From Leclercia adecarboxylata (GTDB lineage Bacteria; Pseudomonadota; Gammaproteobacteria; Enterobacterales; Enterobacteriaceae): DNA of 63,247 nt. The stretch is from assembly GCA_002360945.1 (NCBI GenBank), contig DERO01000047.1, positions 1 through 63,247 of the forward strand. Direction: 5' to 3'. Position 1 is the stretch's first letter; the number at the start of each line of letters is the position of its first letter. A model generated the notes under the pieces. That model made no database searches. It was given only the letters and a program-made list of their open reading frames with translations, and had not been told where the DNA came from. Positions 1 to 10,128 of the stretch are shown piece by piece. Position numbers and translations under genes: made by a program.

Positions 1-14
1 GAACTGCCAGGCAT
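1..14 (+). rRNA. rrfD: 5S ribosomal RNA, 3' end only
   Basis: The first 14 bases match the last bases of an enterobacterial 5S rRNA, ending in GCCAGGCAT. The rest of the gene lies left of the window. With the tRNA-Thr and the complete 5S that follow, this reproduces the 5S - tRNA-Thr - 5S tail of the E. coli rrnD operon. Note the G seven bases into GCCAGGCAT; the complete 5S copy downstream has A there. Confidence 0.85.
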
Positions 15-26
15 CAAATTAAGTGT

Positions 27-102
27 GCTGATATGGCTCAGTTGGTAGAGCGCACCCTTGGTAAGGGTGAGGTCCCCAGTTCGACTCTGGGTATCAGCAC
101 CA
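27..102 (+). tRNA. thrV: tRNA-Thr, anticodon GGT
   Basis: The 76-nt gene folds as a standard cloverleaf. The acceptor stem pairs GCTGATA with TATCAGC, followed by discriminator A and an encoded CCA at 100-102. The anticodon loop TTGGTAA places GGT at 60-62, which reads ACC and ACU threonine codons. The T loop TTCGACT is canonical. It lies 37 bases before the complete 5S gene, so it is cotranscribed with the rRNA operon and released by processing. Confidence 0.97.
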
Positions 103-139
103 GTTTTTTAGGTTAAAGTTCGGCGCGTAGAAAAGAATT

Positions 140-259
140 TGTCTGGCGGCTGTAGCGCGGTGGTCCCACCTGACCCCATGCCGAACTCAGAAGTGAAACG
201 CCGTAGCGCCGATGGTAGTGTGGGGTCTCCCCATGCGAGAGTAGGGAACTGCCAGACAT
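140..259 (+). rRNA. rrfF: 5S ribosomal RNA
   Basis: This 120-nt gene is nearly identical to E. coli 5S rRNA. Its ends pair as TGTCTGGC with GCCAGACA (helix I). The third pair is U3-A117, where the 3' end of the preceding 5S copy carries G at position 117. The change is therefore compensated and the helix is kept. It is the last RNA of the operon and a strong intrinsic terminator follows at once. Confidence 0.96.
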
Positions 260-270
260 CAAACAAGTGA

Positions 271-297
271 AAAGGCCATCCGAAAGGATGGCCTTTT
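271..297 (+). terminator. Intrinsic terminator of the rRNA operon
   Basis: An 11-bp perfect stem (AAAGGCCATCC paired with GGATGGCCTTT) with a GAAA loop runs into a T tract. It ends rightward transcription of the rRNA operon, and its A-rich left flank may also help stop leftward transcripts. Confidence 0.92.
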
Positions 298-325
298 TGC
301 GTTTGCACGGCATAAAAATGCAAGA

Positions 326-350
326 CCCGGGGCGCAAAGCGCCACCGGGC
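326..350. repeat. REP-like GC-rich hairpin after yhdZ
   Basis: CCCGG-GGCGC, an AAA loop, then GCGCC-A-CCGGG form a 10-bp hairpin with one bulged A. It resembles enterobacterial REP (repetitive extragenic palindrome) units. It lies just past the yhdZ stop in the tail-to-tail space with the rRNA operon, where such elements usually sit. It may protect the 3' end of the yhdWXYZ message. Confidence 0.55.
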
Positions 351-358
351 GGGTAAAC

Positions 359-1117
359 TCAGTGAATAACCTGAGATAAAAACGCGCGCGTACGTTCTGA
401 TTTCGGCTGGGAGAAGAACTCCTCCGGCGATGCCTGCTCGACGATTTCCCCACGATCCATAAAGATCACTCTATCCGCTACGGTTCTGGCGAAACCCATC
501 TCATGGGTCACGCACAGCATCGTCATTCCCGACTCTGCCAGCCCAATCATGGTATCCAGCACCTCTTTCACCATCTCTGGATCCAGAGCTGAAGTCGGTT
601 CATCGAACAGCATAATTTTAGGTTTCATGCACAGAGATCGGGCGATCGCTACGCGCTGCTGCTGCCCACCGGAGATCTGCCCTGGAAATTTATGGGCATG
701 TTCTGCAATGCGCACACGTTCCAGATAGTGCATGGCTAGCGCCTCCGCTTCCTTTTTCGGCATTTTACGCACCCAGATGGGCGCCAGAGTACAGTTCTGC
801 AGCACGGTCAGGTGCGGGAAGAGATTGAAATGCTGGAAGACCATGCCGACTTCCTGGCGAACACGCTCCACATTACGGATGTCATCGTTCAGCTCAATAC
901 CATCAACAACAATCCGTCCCTGCTGATGCTCTTCCAGATGGTTAATGCAGCGGATAGTGGTTGATTTACCCGATCCTGAAGGGCCGCAAAGGACAATGCG
1001 TTCACCCTGTTTCACCTTTAGGTTAATGTCTTTCAGAACGTGAAATTGCCCATACCACTTATTCACATTATCCAGGGTAATCATCGCGTCAGCGGGGGTC
1101 ATAGTTATCTGGCTCAT
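359..1117 (-). CDS. yhdZ: Polar amino acid ABC transporter, ATPase subunit
   Basis: This is the 252-residue ATP-hydrolysing subunit of an AapJQMP-like uptake system, acting at the inner face of the cytoplasmic membrane. Visible motifs are Walker [10 protein letters not shown], signature SGGQQQR, Walker [13 protein letters not shown] and the H-loop THEMGF. The start is the ATG giving MSQITM, 7 bases after a GAGGAA ribosome site. A reading frame open further upstream would swallow the end of yhdY and is not used. Length and sequence match E. coli YhdZ closely. It is the last gene of yhdWXYZ. General L-amino-acid transport is inferred from the Rhizobium Aap family; the true substrate is unknown. 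Confidence 0.96.
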   Translation of the reverse strand: MSQITMTPADAMITLDNVNKWYGQFHVLKDINLKVKQGERIVLCGPSGSGKSTTIRCINHLEEHQQGRIVVDGIELNDDIRNVERVRQEVGMVFQHFNLFPHLTVLQNCTLAPIWVRKMPKKEAEALAMHYLERVRIAEHAHKFPGQISGGQQQRVAIARSLCMKPKIMLFDEPTSALDPEMVKEVLDTMIGLAESGMTMLCVTHEMGFARTVADRVIFMDRGEIVEQASPEEFFSQPKSERTRAFLSQVIH

Positions 1118-1124
1118 AGGTTCC

Positions 1125-2228
1125 TCAGTGCGGTGTACGCCCGGTGTTAAAGCGCTTTTCCAGATGCTGGCTGTAGCGCGACATGCTAAAACAGAAAATC
1201 CAGTAGATAAGCGCTGCAAAAACATAGCCTTCTGTCGACATACCCAGCCATGCCGGGTCGACGGTAGCCTGTTGCACGCTACTGAAAAGATCGAATAATC
1301 CAATGATGATCACCAGACTGGTGTCTTTGAACAGCGCGATAATGGTGTTCACCAGACCCGGGATCACCAGCTTCAACGCCTGCGGCAGAATCACTAATCC
1401 CTGCGTTTTCCAGTACCCCAACGCCAGGGATTCGGCGGCTTCGTACTGGCCCTTTGGTAGCGCCTGTAAACCACCGCGTACGACCTCCGCCACATAGGCA
1501 GACTGAAACAGAATGACGCCAACCAGGGCGCGGATCAGTTTGTCAATGGTCGTGCCTTCTGCCATAAACAGCGGCAGCATCACCGAAGACATAAACAGCA
1601 CGGTGATCAGCGGAACGCCGCGCCAGAACTCGATAAAAATTACCGAGAGGACGCGCACGACCGGCATGGTTGAGCGGCGACCCAGAGCCAGCAGAATGCC
1701 TAACGGCAATGCGCCGGCGATCCCCACGGAGGCGATAATCAGCGTCAGCGTCAGACCGCCCCACTGACGTGTTTCGACGCGGTCCAGTCCCAGCACGCCG
1801 CCATAGAGTAACAACCAGACGATAAGGGGGTATATCACCGCCCAGGCGGCGATATACCGTCCTCGCTGCGGCAACCCTTTCCAGAACATGGGGATGATGG
1901 AGAGCAGGCCGACAAGCAGTGCGAGGTTGATTCGCCAGCGCTGATCGTGCGGGTATAGCCCATACATGAACTGGCCGAAGCGCTGATGAATAAAGACCCA
2001 GCAGGCTCCCTCTTTTGTACAATCGGCGCGGGTGGTGCCGACCCAATTGGCCTGCAAAAACGCCCAGTTGAGCAGCGGCGGGATCAGCTCCCACATCAGC
2101 CAGAAGCAGAACAGAGTGAGCAGGCTGTTGCTCCAACTGGAGAACAGATTTTTACGTGCCCAGCTAATGATGCGTCCGTTGCCGGTTGTGGCCGGACGCG
2201 CAGAGTGAGACAAGACGGCTTTTGTCAT
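1125..2228 (-). CDS. yhdY: Polar amino acid ABC transporter, permease
   Basis: This is a 367-residue integral membrane permease of the HisMQ/AapM type. The C-terminal half carries the EAA-type coupling loop ([16 protein letters not shown]) that docks on the ATPase YhdZ. Hydrophobic segments fill the N-terminal third and the last 200 residues. Two tandem ATGs exist (2231 and 2228). I chose the second because AAGGA then lies 6 bases away instead of 3, and because E. coli YhdY begins MTK. Only 7 bases separate it from yhdZ and 9 from yhdX, so the genes form one operon. Confidence 0.94.
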   Translation of the reverse strand: MTKAVLSHSARPATTGNGRIISWARKNLFSSWSNSLLTLFCFWLMWELIPPLLNWAFLQANWVGTTRADCTKEGACWVFIHQRFGQFMYGLYPHDQRWRINLALLVGLLSIIPMFWKGLPQRGRYIAAWAVIYPLIVWLLLYGGVLGLDRVETRQWGGLTLTLIIASVGIAGALPLGILLALGRRSTMPVVRVLSVIFIEFWRGVPLITVLFMSSVMLPLFMAEGTTIDKLIRALVGVILFQSAYVAEVVRGGLQALPKGQYEAAESLALGYWKTQGLVILPQALKLVIPGLVNTIIALFKDTSLVIIIGLFDLFSSVQQATVDPAWLGMSTEGYVFAALIYWIFCFSMSRYSQHLEKRFNTGRTPH

Positions 2229-2237
2229 CATGGTTCC

Positions 2238-3419
2238 TTAGCGTTCAACCAGCGCGATGCGACGGTTATAGATATTCATCAATAGGGAAATGGTCAGGCT
2301 GATAATCAGATAGACCGACATCGTAATGGCGATAGTCTCGATGGCCTGACCCGTCTGGTTGAGGACGGTGCCGGCAAATAAAGAAACCATATCGGGATAG
2401 CCAATCGCAGCCGCCAGAGATGAATTCTTCACAATATTGAGATACTGGCTGGTCAGCGGGGGAATGATGACCCGCATGGCCTGGGGAATGATGACCTGAC
2501 GCAGCGTGACCGGGTTCGGCAGGCCGAGCGAGCGGGCGGCTTCATGTTGACCATAGGGAACGGCCTGGATCCCGGCACGAATAATCTCTGCGATAAAGGC
2601 CGAGGTATAGATCGAGAGTGCCAGCGTCAGCGCTGCCAGCTCCGGGATCAATACCATGCCACCGCGGAAGTTAAACCCCTGTAAATGCGGCACGTCCCAG
2701 TGCATTGCCGGGCCGACGGTAGCATGTGCCAGCCAGGGCAGGATCACCAGCAACGCCAGCGTGACAGGCCATGTGCGCCGCAGCTGCCCGGTTTTAATCT
2801 GATGCATGCGGTTATAGCGGAACAGCCCGACCGAGATGGCCGCCACACACGCCAGAGCCGCCAGCAGCGCCAGCATCCCTTCAGCAATCTGCGGTGCCGG
2901 GATGTACAAACCGCGATTGCTTAAGAAGGCCAGATCGAACGCATCTACCGCCTGACGCGGGCCGGGCAGGTTGCGTAGTACGGCGAAGTACCAGAAGAAG
3001 ATCTGCAGCAGGGGCGGAATATTACGAAAGGTCTCGATATAAAAGGTGGAGAGCTTACGCAGCAGCCAGTTATCAGACAGACGCGCGAGCCCGAGGAAAA
3101 AGCCCAGCAGAGAAGCAAAGACAATGCATAACCCGGAGACCAGCAGGGTATTCATCAGGCCGACCAGGAATACGCGGCCGTAGGTATCTCCTTCATCGTA
3201 ATCAATTAAATGCTGAACGATGCCAAACCCCGCACTACGGTCAAGGAAGGCAAAGCCCGAAGTAATGCCGCGTGTGCTCAGGTTGATAATAGTGTTATGG
3301 ATCAGGTAGATCGCGACGGCCAGGACAGCGAGAACAGCGAGGATCTGAAACAGCCAGGCGCGAACCGCAGGATTGGAAAAGGAGAGGGCTCCTTTCAGGG
3401 CTAAGCGGCGATGGGACAT
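2238..3419 (-). CDS. yhdX: Polar amino acid ABC transporter, permease
   Basis: This 393-residue partner permease (AapQ type) pairs with YhdY to form the membrane channel. The coupling loop is visible as YGQHEAARSLGLPNPVT, and several membrane helices flank it. The start MSHRR is set by GAGG six bases upstream and matches the 393-residue E. coli protein. The 14 extra in-frame residues upstream lack a ribosome site. A 68-base gap separates it from the binding-protein gene yhdW, typical of systems in which the binding protein is made in excess. Confidence 0.95.
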   Translation of the reverse strand: MSHRRLALKGALSFSNPAVRAWLFQILAVLAVLAVAIYLIHNTIINLSTRGITSGFAFLDRSAGFGIVQHLIDYDEGDTYGRVFLVGLMNTLLVSGLCIVFASLLGFFLGLARLSDNWLLRKLSTFYIETFRNIPPLLQIFFWYFAVLRNLPGPRQAVDAFDLAFLSNRGLYIPAPQIAEGMLALLAALACVAAISVGLFRYNRMHQIKTGQLRRTWPVTLALLVILPWLAHATVGPAMHWDVPHLQGFNFRGGMVLIPELAALTLALSIYTSAFIAEIIRAGIQAVPYGQHEAARSLGLPNPVTLRQVIIPQAMRVIIPPLTSQYLNIVKNSSLAAAIGYPDMVSLFAGTVLNQTGQAIETIAITMSVYLIISLTISLLMNIYNRRIALVER

Positions 3420-3487
3420 AAAAAACCTCGGGTAACCTTGACTCTGGACTGGGCACCGCACCGGCAGTGCCCGTTACAACAAGCTGC

Positions 3488-4513
3488 TTAGCGTACTGGC
3501 GGTGCGTACTGGATGCCGCCGTTGTTCCAGAGGTTATTCTGACCACGGCTGATCTTCAGCGCGCTTTCCGAGCCAACGTTACGCTCGAAGATTTCAGCGT
3601 AGTTACCCACCTTTTTGATGATGTTGTACGCCCATTTGTTATCCAGCTTCAGATCCTTGCCGTAATCACCCTCTTTACCCAGCAGGTGGGCCATATCCGG
3701 CGTGGATGGATTGGCAGCTTTCTCATCGACGTTCTTCGAGTTGACGCCCATCTCTTCTGCGTTGAGCATGGCGAACAGCGTCCAGCGCACAATGGAATTC
3801 CATTCATCATCCCCACGGCGTACCACCGGGCCCAGCGGCTCTTTGGAGATCACTTCTGGCAGAACAAGCCACTCCGCCGGATTACTCAGCTTGATCCGCA
3901 GGGCGTATAGCTGGGACTGATCCGATGCCAGCGTGTCGCAGCGGCCTGACTCCAGCGCTTTAGCGGATTCGTCAGAGCGGTCGAAGGTGACAGGCGTATA
4001 TTTCATGTTGTTGGCTTTGAAATAATCGGCGACGTTCAGTTCGGTATCTGTACCCGCCTGAATACAGACCGTTGCGCCATCCAGTTCTTTTGCACTCTTC
4101 AGGCCCGCTTTATTGTGGGTCAGGAAACCAATGCCGTCGTAATAGGTCACGCCGGTAAAGGACATGCCCATGCCGGTATCACGTGACGAGGTCCAGGTGG
4201 TATTACGCGACAGCATGTCCACTTCGCCGGATTGCAGGGCGGTAAAGCGCTCTTTCGCCGTCAGCGGGGTATATTTCACTTTGGTGTCGTCGCCGAATAC
4301 CGCGGCGGCAACGCCACGGCATACGTCGACATCGATACCGGAGAATTTACCGTTGGCATCTGCGTAGGAGAAACCGGGCAGACCGTCGCTGATCCCACAT
4401 TGCACAAAACCTTTCTGCTTAACGGCATCCAGAGTCGCACCCGCCTGAGCCTGGCCGGTAATTGCAACAAGCACACCTGCAGCGGCAAGGCTGGCCATCA
4501 TCATCTTTTTCAT
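3488..4513 (-). CDS. yhdW: Polar amino acid ABC transporter, periplasmic binding protein
   Basis: This 341-residue solute-binding protein of family 3 (AapJ type) delivers its ligand to YhdXY. The N-terminus is a signal peptide (MKK, hydrophobic core, AQA end near residue 24). The typical family-3 stretch CGISDGLPGFSYADANGKFSGIDVDVC follows in the mature part. The frame is intact throughout. It is the first gene of the yhdWXYZ unit and lies about 90 bases downstream of a sigma-54 promoter. Amino acid specificity cannot be read from the sequence. Confidence 0.95.
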   Translation of the reverse strand: MKKMMMASLAAAGVLVAITGQAQAGATLDAVKQKGFVQCGISDGLPGFSYADANGKFSGIDVDVCRGVAAAVFGDDTKVKYTPLTAKERFTALQSGEVDMLSRNTTWTSSRDTGMGMSFTGVTYYDGIGFLTHNKAGLKSAKELDGATVCIQAGTDTELNVADYFKANNMKYTPVTFDRSDESAKALESGRCDTLASDQSQLYALRIKLSNPAEWLVLPEVISKEPLGPVVRRGDDEWNSIVRWTLFAMLNAEEMGVNSKNVDEKAANPSTPDMAHLLGKEGDYGKDLKLDNKWAYNIIKKVGNYAEIFERNVGSESALKISRGQNNLWNNGGIQYAPPVR

Positions 4514-4602
4514 AATGCATCCTGTGTGGCGAAAATTTATCGTTATAGTGAAGCGCTTATAAACGCTTTAACCTGTCTGTGGCTGTGGCCGACGTTAATA
4601 AA

Positions 4603-4617
4603 GCAAACGCGATGCCA
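4603..4617 (-). promoter_or_regulatory. Sigma-54 promoter of yhdWXYZ
   Basis: On the minus strand the site reads TGGCATCGCGTTTGC. GG and GC are spaced by exactly 10 bases and the flanks fit the TGGCAC-N5-TTGCW consensus. Transcription should start about 12 bases downstream, near 4591, leaving a leader of roughly 78 bases before yhdW. In E. coli this transporter belongs to the nitrogen-limitation (NtrC) response, which agrees. I could not find a clean pair of NtrC sites upstream; GGTGC at 4702-4706 is at best a half site. Confidence 0.8.
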
Positions 4618-4901
4618 GTTTTTGCATTTGACGTAATAAACGATTACGCAACGCGTAAAGCAGAGTGTAGACAGTGATAATTAAATCGAGCGCCCTGAAA
4701 TGGTGCGAAATGACAACCTGCGCCACAAATCAGAGCAAAAGTCTGATGAAGAAATGAGGAAATTAAGAGAGGGCTTATGGTGTGAATATTGAAAGCCAGC
4801 GAGGTGTGAATAACATCACGTCGCCAGAATGAAAGGAAAATAAAACAGCAAAAAGATGTGAGCAAATTCAGGTTTAATTATTAACCTAAATCGGGAAAGC
4901 A
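4618..4901. other. Non-coding stretch upstream of yhdW
   Basis: The stretch is moderately AT-rich with no convincing gene. A 73-codon frame on the minus strand (4644-4865) has no ribosome site, no recognisable family and poor codon use. The region should hold upstream activator sites for the sigma-54 promoter, but none is clear by eye. Confidence 0.5.
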
Positions 4902-4925
4902 AAAGCGCGAACGAATTCGCGCTTT
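4902..4925 (-). terminator. Intrinsic terminator of yhdV
   Basis: A 10-bp perfect stem (AAAGCGCGAA paired with TTCGCGCTTT) with a 4-base loop lies 5 bases past the yhdV stop. It is followed on the minus strand by a short T run. Confidence 0.8.
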
Positions 4926-4930
4926 CTGGA

Positions 4931-5152
4931 TTACTTAGACACGGCAATGATGCCCAGCGTCAGGCCTGCAACGGCAGCTGCGCCACCTGCTATCGCCCCT
5001 GCAGTTTCCCAGTTGTCCTGCGTGGTCCCTTTCATACAGGTATTGGTATGAACCAGTCGGCCCTGATCGTCGTATGTCGGTACGCACGGAGAGTCGTGCG
5101 CGCAGCCCGCAAGCAGCGCGGTAAGGAGTGCAACCGAAATGAGTCTTTTCAT
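4931..5152 (-). CDS. yhdV: Small outer-membrane-type lipoprotein YhdV
   Basis: This 73-residue predicted lipoprotein has a short signal peptide ending in the lipobox LLAGC, so Cys17 would be lipidated. Residue 18 is Ala, not the Asp inner-membrane retention signal, so outer-membrane sorting is likely. The mature part has two further cysteines and a C-terminal Gly/Ala-rich hydrophobic stretch. Function is unknown. It is a single-gene unit with its own terminator. The 294 bases upstream to the acrF terminator are AT-rich and hold its promoter but no other gene that I can see. Confidence 0.9.
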   Translation of the reverse strand: MKRLISVALLTALLAGCAHDSPCVPTYDDQGRLVHTNTCMKGTTQDNWETAGAIAGGAAAVAGLTLGIIAVSK

Positions 5153-5446
5153 GGTGTTACCTCAAAATGAAATCTAACTTTGCGATATAGTCAGTACGGT
5201 CTTCTGCAAAGCTGATGGTTATATTACCACCGCTTAAAAACAGCCATGAAGAGTGAATAATCTCAAATTATTTGGATTGTAAAAAAGATGGAGAAATCCT
5301 TCTTTCTGCACCCCAATAATGGAGAAATTAGGTAGGCGCAGTGATTAAATTGGCAAGCTAAAAATCGCAAGCAAACAATTCATTGGCTCGCTAATTAATA
5401 AGAAAATGAAATGGATGAGAATGATTTTTTGTTTATTATCATGATT

Positions 5447-5466
5447 AAAGGCGCCGAAGCGCCTTT
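5447..5466 (-). terminator. Intrinsic terminator of acrEF
   Basis: On the minus strand AAAGGCGC-TTCG-GCGCCTTT forms an 8-bp stem closed by the very stable TTCG loop, followed by AAT. It begins 5 bases after the acrF stop. Confidence 0.88.
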
Positions 5467-5471
5467 ATTTA

Positions 5472-8400
5472 TTATTGTTCGTGATGACGCGTGAATCGTC
5501 TTCGTACCACTACAAAGAAGACCGGCACAAAGAAAATGGCCAGCAGCGTCGCCGACAGCATGCCGCCCATCACCCCGGTACCGACGGCGTTTTGCGCGCC
5601 ACTGCCGGCTCCGTGGCTGATCACCAGCGGCATCACGCCGAGAATAAACGCCAGCGAGGTCATGAGGATCGGACGCAGGCGCATGCGGGATGCCTCCAGC
5701 GTGGCTTCAACAATGCCTTTCCCCTCTTTCTCCATCAGATCCTTGGCAAATTCGACAATCAGAATGGCGTTCTTTGCCGACAGGCCGATGGTGGTGAGCA
5801 GCCCCACCTGGAAATAGACATCGTTGTTCAGGCCGCGCAGGGAGGCCGCCAGTAGGGCACCCACTACCCCTAATGGCACCACCAGCATCACCGAGAACGG
5901 AATAGACCAGCTCTCATAGAGTGCCGCAAGACAGAGGAACACCACCACCAGCGAGATAGCGTACAGGGCAGGTGCCTGGTTGCCTGACAGCCGCTCCTGG
6001 TATGACATACCCGTCCAGTCGAAACCAATACCCGTAGGGAGCTTCGCCGCCAGCTGCTCCATTAACACCATTGCTTCGCCGGTGCTTTTCCCTGGCGCTG
6101 CCTCGCCGAGGATCTCCATGGACGGCGTGCCGTTATAGCGTTCGAGGCGCGGTGAACCATAGATCCAGTGCGACTCGCTGAACGCTGAAAGCGGCACCAT
6201 TTCGCCGTTGGCGCTGCGCACGTACAGGCGATTGATATCCTCGGGCAGCATCCTGAAAGGTGCATCCGCCTGGACATAGACTTTCTTCACCCGGCCACGG
6301 TCAATGTAGTCGTTGACGTAGGTGCCCCCAAGAGCGGTAGAGATGGTCTGGTTGATGTCCGAGACGCTGACGCCCAGCGCCTGGGCTTTTTCCTGATCGA
6401 TATCCAGCTTGAACTGCGGCGTATCTTCCAGGCCATTTGGCCGCACGCGAACCAGCAGATCCGGATGGGCTTTGATCATCCCCAGCAGCTGGTTTCGGGC
6501 CTGCGTCAGCGGGTTGTGGCCCAGGTTGGCCTGGTCAATCAGCTCAAAGTCGAAGCCTGTTGCGGTGCCCAGCTCGATAATGGCGGGCAGGTTAAACGGG
6601 AACACCAGCCCATCTTTGATCTGGCTGAAGGCGCGGGTTGCCCGGCTGACGATAGCCCCGACGCTGTTAGCGGCTCCCGGGCGCTCCTCCCACGGCTTAA
6701 GGCTGATAAACGCCACCCCGGCATTTTGACCCTGGCCGCTGAAGCTGAAGCCGTTAACGGTAAAGACCGACTCGACGTTGGCTTTTTCCATGGTGAGGTA
6801 ATAGTGCTCAACCTGATCCAGCACCTGCTGGGTGCGGGTCTGCGTGGCACCCGCCGGGAGCTGCACCATGGTCATAAAGACCCCCTGGTCCTCCTCAGGC
6901 AGGAACGAGGTTGGCAGGCGCAGGAACAGCACCGCCATGCCGCCAACAATCAGGACATAGACAACAAGGTAACGGCCAGTCTTACGCAGAATATGGCTGA
7001 CGCTGTTGCTGTAGTGCGCCACGCTCCTGTCGAACAGGGCATTGAACCAGCCGAAGAACCCGCCTTTGTGCTCATGATGCTCGTCCGGCGCTTTAAGCAG
7101 GGTGGCGCACAGCGCCGGGGTCAGGATCAGCGCCACCAGCACGGAAAGCGCCATCGCGGAGACAATCGTCAGGGAGAACTGGCGATAAATCGCCCCGGTG
7201 GAACCGCCGAAGAAGGCCATTGGGATAAACACCGCCGATAGCACCATGGCGATGCCGACCAGCGCCCCCTGGATCTGCGACATCGATTTCTGCGTCGCCT
7301 CTTTTGGCGGCAGCTTCTCCTCCACCATCACGCGCTCGACGTTCTCCACCACCACGATGGCATCATCCACCAGCAAGCCTATCGCCAGCACCATGCCGAA
7401 CATGGTCAGGGTGTTAATGGAGAAGCCAAACGCCGCCAGTACCGCGAAGGTACCCAGCAGCACCACCGGCACGGCGATGGTTGGGATCAGCGTGGCACGC
7501 AGGTTTTGCAGGAACAGATACATCACGAGGAAGACGAGAATGATGGCTTCAAACAGCGTCTTCACCACTTCATGAATGGAGATCTTCACAAACGGCGTGG
7601 TGTCATAGGGGTAAACCACCTTCAGCCCCTGCGGGAAGAAGTTCTGCAGCTGCGCCAGTTTGCTTTTGATCGCCGCGGCGGTATCCAGCGCGTTGGCACC
7701 GGTGGCGAGCTTGATCCCCAGCCCGGTCGCCGCCTGGCCGTTGATTTTGGTCACCATGTTGTAGTTTTCGCCGCCGGGGGCAATCCGGGCCACATCTTTC
7801 AGATGCACCATCGACCCGTCCTGATTGACCTTCAGGGTGATGTTGCCGAACTCTTCGGCAGTTTTCAGGCGCGTCTGAGCAATGATCGAGGCATTGAGTT
7901 GCTGGCCCGGTACCGACGGCGTACCGCCAAGCTGGCCGGCGGCAATCTGGTTGTTCTGGGTTTTGAGCTGGTTGATCACATCCAGCGGCGTCAGCTTATA
8001 GGCGTTCAGCTTATTCGCATCCAGCCAGATACGCATCGCATACTGGGCACCAAACAGCTGCACATCGCCCACTCCGGAGGTGCGGCTGATGGCATCCTTG
8101 ACGTTAGAGGCGACATAGTCGGAAATATCGTCCTGGCTCAGGCTCTTATTGTCCGAGACGAAGCCCGCTACCAGCAGGAAGCTGCTGCTCGATTTCTCCA
8201 CGCCGATCCCCTGCTGCTGCACTTCCTGCGGCAGCAGCGGCATCGCCAGCTGCAGTTTGTTCTGTACCTGCACCTGGGCGATATCCGGGTCGGTACCCGA
8301 CTGGAAGGTCAGGGTGATGGTCACGCTACCCGCCGAATCGCTGGTGGAGGACATGTACATCAGGTTATCGATGCCGTTCATATTCTGCTCGATCACCTGG

Positions 8401-8585
8401 GTCACCGTATCCTGCACCGTCTGCGCATCGGCACCGGGGTAGGTCGCGGAGATCGCCACGGCAGGCGGGGCAATGGTGGGATACTGGGCGATCGGCAGCT
8501 TCAGGATCGCCAGCCCACCCGCAATCATCAGGATGATGGCAAGCACCCATGCAAAAACCGGCCGCTGGATAAAGAAATTAGCCAT
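5472..8585 (-). CDS. acrF: RND multidrug efflux pump, inner-membrane transporter AcrF
   Basis: This 1037-residue proton-driven RND exporter takes drugs, dyes and bile salts from the periplasm and inner leaflet and, with AcrE and TolC, expels them across the outer membrane. It has the typical 12 membrane helices and two large periplasmic loops. The proton-relay pair is seen in [13 protein letters not shown] (Asp407-Asp408 type), and the partner Lys in [13 protein letters not shown]. The start MANFF follows AAGGA by 7 bases; the 17 residues open upstream overlap the acrE end. AcrB and AcrD are close relatives. I chose AcrF because of its place beside acrE, acrS and yhdV. No lesion is seen. Confidence 0.95.
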   Translation of the reverse strand: MANFFIQRPVFAWVLAIILMIAGGLAILKLPIAQYPTIAPPAVAISATYPGADAQTVQDTVTQVIEQNMNGIDNLMYMSSTSDSAGSVTITLTFQSGTDPDIAQVQVQNKLQLAMPLLPQEVQQQGIGVEKSSSSFLLVAGFVSDNKSLSQDDISDYVASNVKDAISRTSGVGDVQLFGAQYAMRIWLDANKLNAYKLTPLDVINQLKTQNNQIAAGQLGGTPSVPGQQLNASIIAQTRLKTAEEFGNITLKVNQDGSMVHLKDVARIAPGGENYNMVTKINGQAATGLGIKLATGANALDTAAAIKSKLAQLQNFFPQGLKVVYPYDTTPFVKISIHEVVKTLFEAIILVFLVMYLFLQNLRATLIPTIAVPVVLLGTFAVLAAFGFSINTLTMFGMVLAIGLLVDDAIVVVENVERVMVEEKLPPKEATQKSMSQIQGALVGIAMVLSAVFIPMAFFGGSTGAIYRQFSLTIVSAMALSVLVALILTPALCATLLKAPDEHHEHKGGFFGWFNALFDRSVAHYSNSVSHILRKTGRYLVVYVLIVGGMAVLFLRLPTSFLPEEDQGVFMTMVQLPAGATQTRTQQVLDQVEHYYLTMEKANVESVFTVNGFSFSGQGQNAGVAFISLKPWEERPGAANSVGAIVSRATRAFSQIKDGLVFPFNLPAIIELGTATGFDFELIDQANLGHNPLTQARNQLLGMIKAHPDLLVRVRPNGLEDTPQFKLDIDQEKAQALGVSVSDINQTISTALGGTYVNDYIDRGRVKKVYVQADAPFRMLPEDINRLYVRSANGEMVPLSAFSESHWIYGSPRLERYNGTPSMEILGEAAPGKSTGEAMVLMEQLAAKLPTGIGFDWTGMSYQERLSGNQAPALYAISLVVVFLCLAALYESWSIPFSVMLVVPLGVVGALLAASLRGLNNDVYFQVGLLTTIGLSAKNAILIVEFAKDLMEKEGKGIVEATLEASRMRLRPILMTSLAFILGVMPLVISHGAGSGAQNAVGTGVMGGMLSATLLAIFFVPVFFVVVRRRFTRHHEQ

Positions 8586-8595
8586 GCTCTGTTCC

Positions 8596-9735
8596 TTATC
8601 CCGCTTTCTGCGCAGCGGTATCTGGCGTGGCAACAACCGCGACGCCAGGGCGCACTTTTTGCAGCCCGCTGACGATCACCCGATCGCCTTCCTGCAGGCC
8701 GTCGGTGATCAGCCATTGATCGCCAATTGCCTGTGGCGCGACAACGTTCCGCGCTTCGGCCTGATTCTTCGCATTCACCACCATTACGCTGGCCTCACCG
8801 CGTGGGGTACGTGTGACCCCCTGCTGCGGCACCAGGATGGCGTGGGGCTGGGTTCCCTCATCAATGCGCGCCCGGACAAACATGCCGGGCAGCAGGACAT
8901 GCTGCGGGTTGGGGAAGATCGCCCGCAGGGTTATGGAGCCGGTGCTCTCGTCCACGGTGACATCAGAGAACTGCAGCGAGCCTTTCAGCGGGTACGGCTG
9001 ACCATTCTCCATCAGCAGCTGTACGCTGCTGGCGCCATCGCCCGCTTGCAGGCTGGATTGCTTCAGGCGCATAAAATCGTTGCTGGATTGGGTGACATCA
9101 ACATAAATCGGATCCAACTGCTGCACCGTGGCCAGCGCCGAGGCCTGACCGTTGGCCACCAGCGCCCCCTCGGTGACGCTGGATTTACCGATGCGTCCGC
9201 TGATAGGGGAGGTCACTTTGGTGTAAGCCAGATTAATGCGCGCGGTTTCGACGTCCGCCTGAGCCGCAATCACCGAGGCATCGGCCTGACGGGCAGTGGC
9301 AACGGCCTGATCGTACTCCTGCTTACTGACGTACTGGGTGCCCATCAGCGGTAAATAGCGTTTTACGGTCAGGTGGGCGATGTTGGCTGCAGCCTGCGCT
9401 TTAGCCAGCTCACCTGAAGCACTGTCAAATGCCGCCTGGTAAGAGGCCGGATCGATCTGATACAGCGATTCCCCTGCTTTTACATCGCTGCCTTCGGTAA
9501 AGTTGCGCTTCAGGACAATGCCGCTCACCTGGGGACGAACCTCGGCGACGCGATACGCATCGGTACGTCCCGGCAGTTCGGTGGTGACAACCAGCGGCGC
9601 GCTTTTCACTACATGAACCACCACCTGGGGTGACGGCGACTGCTGGGCTTGTTCACTGTGGTCATCACATCCCACGAGTAATGCGGCACCGATGATAAAA
9701 CCGGATAAGGGTAAAAACCTGAAATGAGGCGTCAT
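8596..9735 (-). CDS. acrE: RND efflux periplasmic adaptor AcrE
   Basis: This 379-residue membrane fusion protein bridges AcrF and TolC. The signal peptide ends at LLVGC, so Cys23 is probably lipidated and anchors the protein in the inner membrane. Next come a lipoyl half ([15 protein letters not shown]), an alpha-helical hairpin rich in Ala/Gln, the second lipoyl half ([11 protein letters not shown]) and the beta-barrel/membrane-proximal domains. GAAGGA sets the start at MTPHF. It ends 10 bases before acrF and is cotranscribed with it. It faces the repressor gene acrS across a 393-bp control region. Confidence 0.96.
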   Translation of the reverse strand: MTPHFRFLPLSGFIIGAALLVGCDDHSEQAQQSPSPQVVVHVVKSAPLVVTTELPGRTDAYRVAEVRPQVSGIVLKRNFTEGSDVKAGESLYQIDPASYQAAFDSASGELAKAQAAANIAHLTVKRYLPLMGTQYVSKQEYDQAVATARQADASVIAAQADVETARINLAYTKVTSPISGRIGKSSVTEGALVANGQASALATVQQLDPIYVDVTQSSNDFMRLKQSSLQAGDGASSVQLLMENGQPYPLKGSLQFSDVTVDESTGSITLRAIFPNPQHVLLPGMFVRARIDEGTQPHAILVPQQGVTRTPRGEASVMVVNAKNQAEARNVVAPQAIGDQWLITDGLQEGDRVIVSGLQKVRPGVAVVATPDTAAQKAG

Positions 9736-10128
9736 GGCTATTCCTTCAAAATCATCAACCCGCATTAACCGCCAGCGGTTAAGCGTTAAGGAGAGGTAAA
9801 CGGAAAACGGCGGGCGCCATAATAAAGAATGGCCGGACGGGTTTTTGATTTATAAGTGCGGAGAAACAATTGAAGAGAAAAAAACGGGGCTGAATATGAT
9901 TAAACAACGGGGTAGCATTTTAGGCCATGTATTTCTTGCCGTTATGCTTTAAGTGAATGCATGTGTTTAATGAATAAAATGATGTTCAAATATCATTGAG
10001 ATTTATAAATTAAGCGTATTGACGTTTTTTGTTCAAAATTATTTTTCGCAGTGATGGATAATTCATGCGCTGATGATTATCACCGTTGTTTGATAAATGT
10101 AATTAATCCGTTAAAAGAGTGACTCCCT
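9736..10128. promoter_or_regulatory. Divergent acrE / acrS control region
   Basis: This 393-bp gap between the two divergent start codons is strongly AT-rich, especially 9890-10100, and has no credible gene. Both promoters must lie here, and AcrS (TetR family) would be expected to bind an inverted repeat in it. I could not find a convincing operator by eye. The AT content suits H-NS silencing, which keeps acrEF nearly silent in E. coli (established there, inferred here). Confidence 0.6.

Noticed and set aside
1..14. Broken 5S rRNA gene at the left edge
   Set aside because: It is cut by the window edge, not by a genomic lesion.
4690..4735. NtrC enhancer sites for the sigma-54 promoter
   Set aside because: GGTGC and GCGCC pieces occur, but their order or spacing does not fit GCAC-N7-GTGC.
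7506..8672. A 388-codon open frame antisense to acrF and acrE
   Set aside because: Its composition and lack of family features mark it as a mirror of the efflux genes; it crosses the boundary of two real genes.
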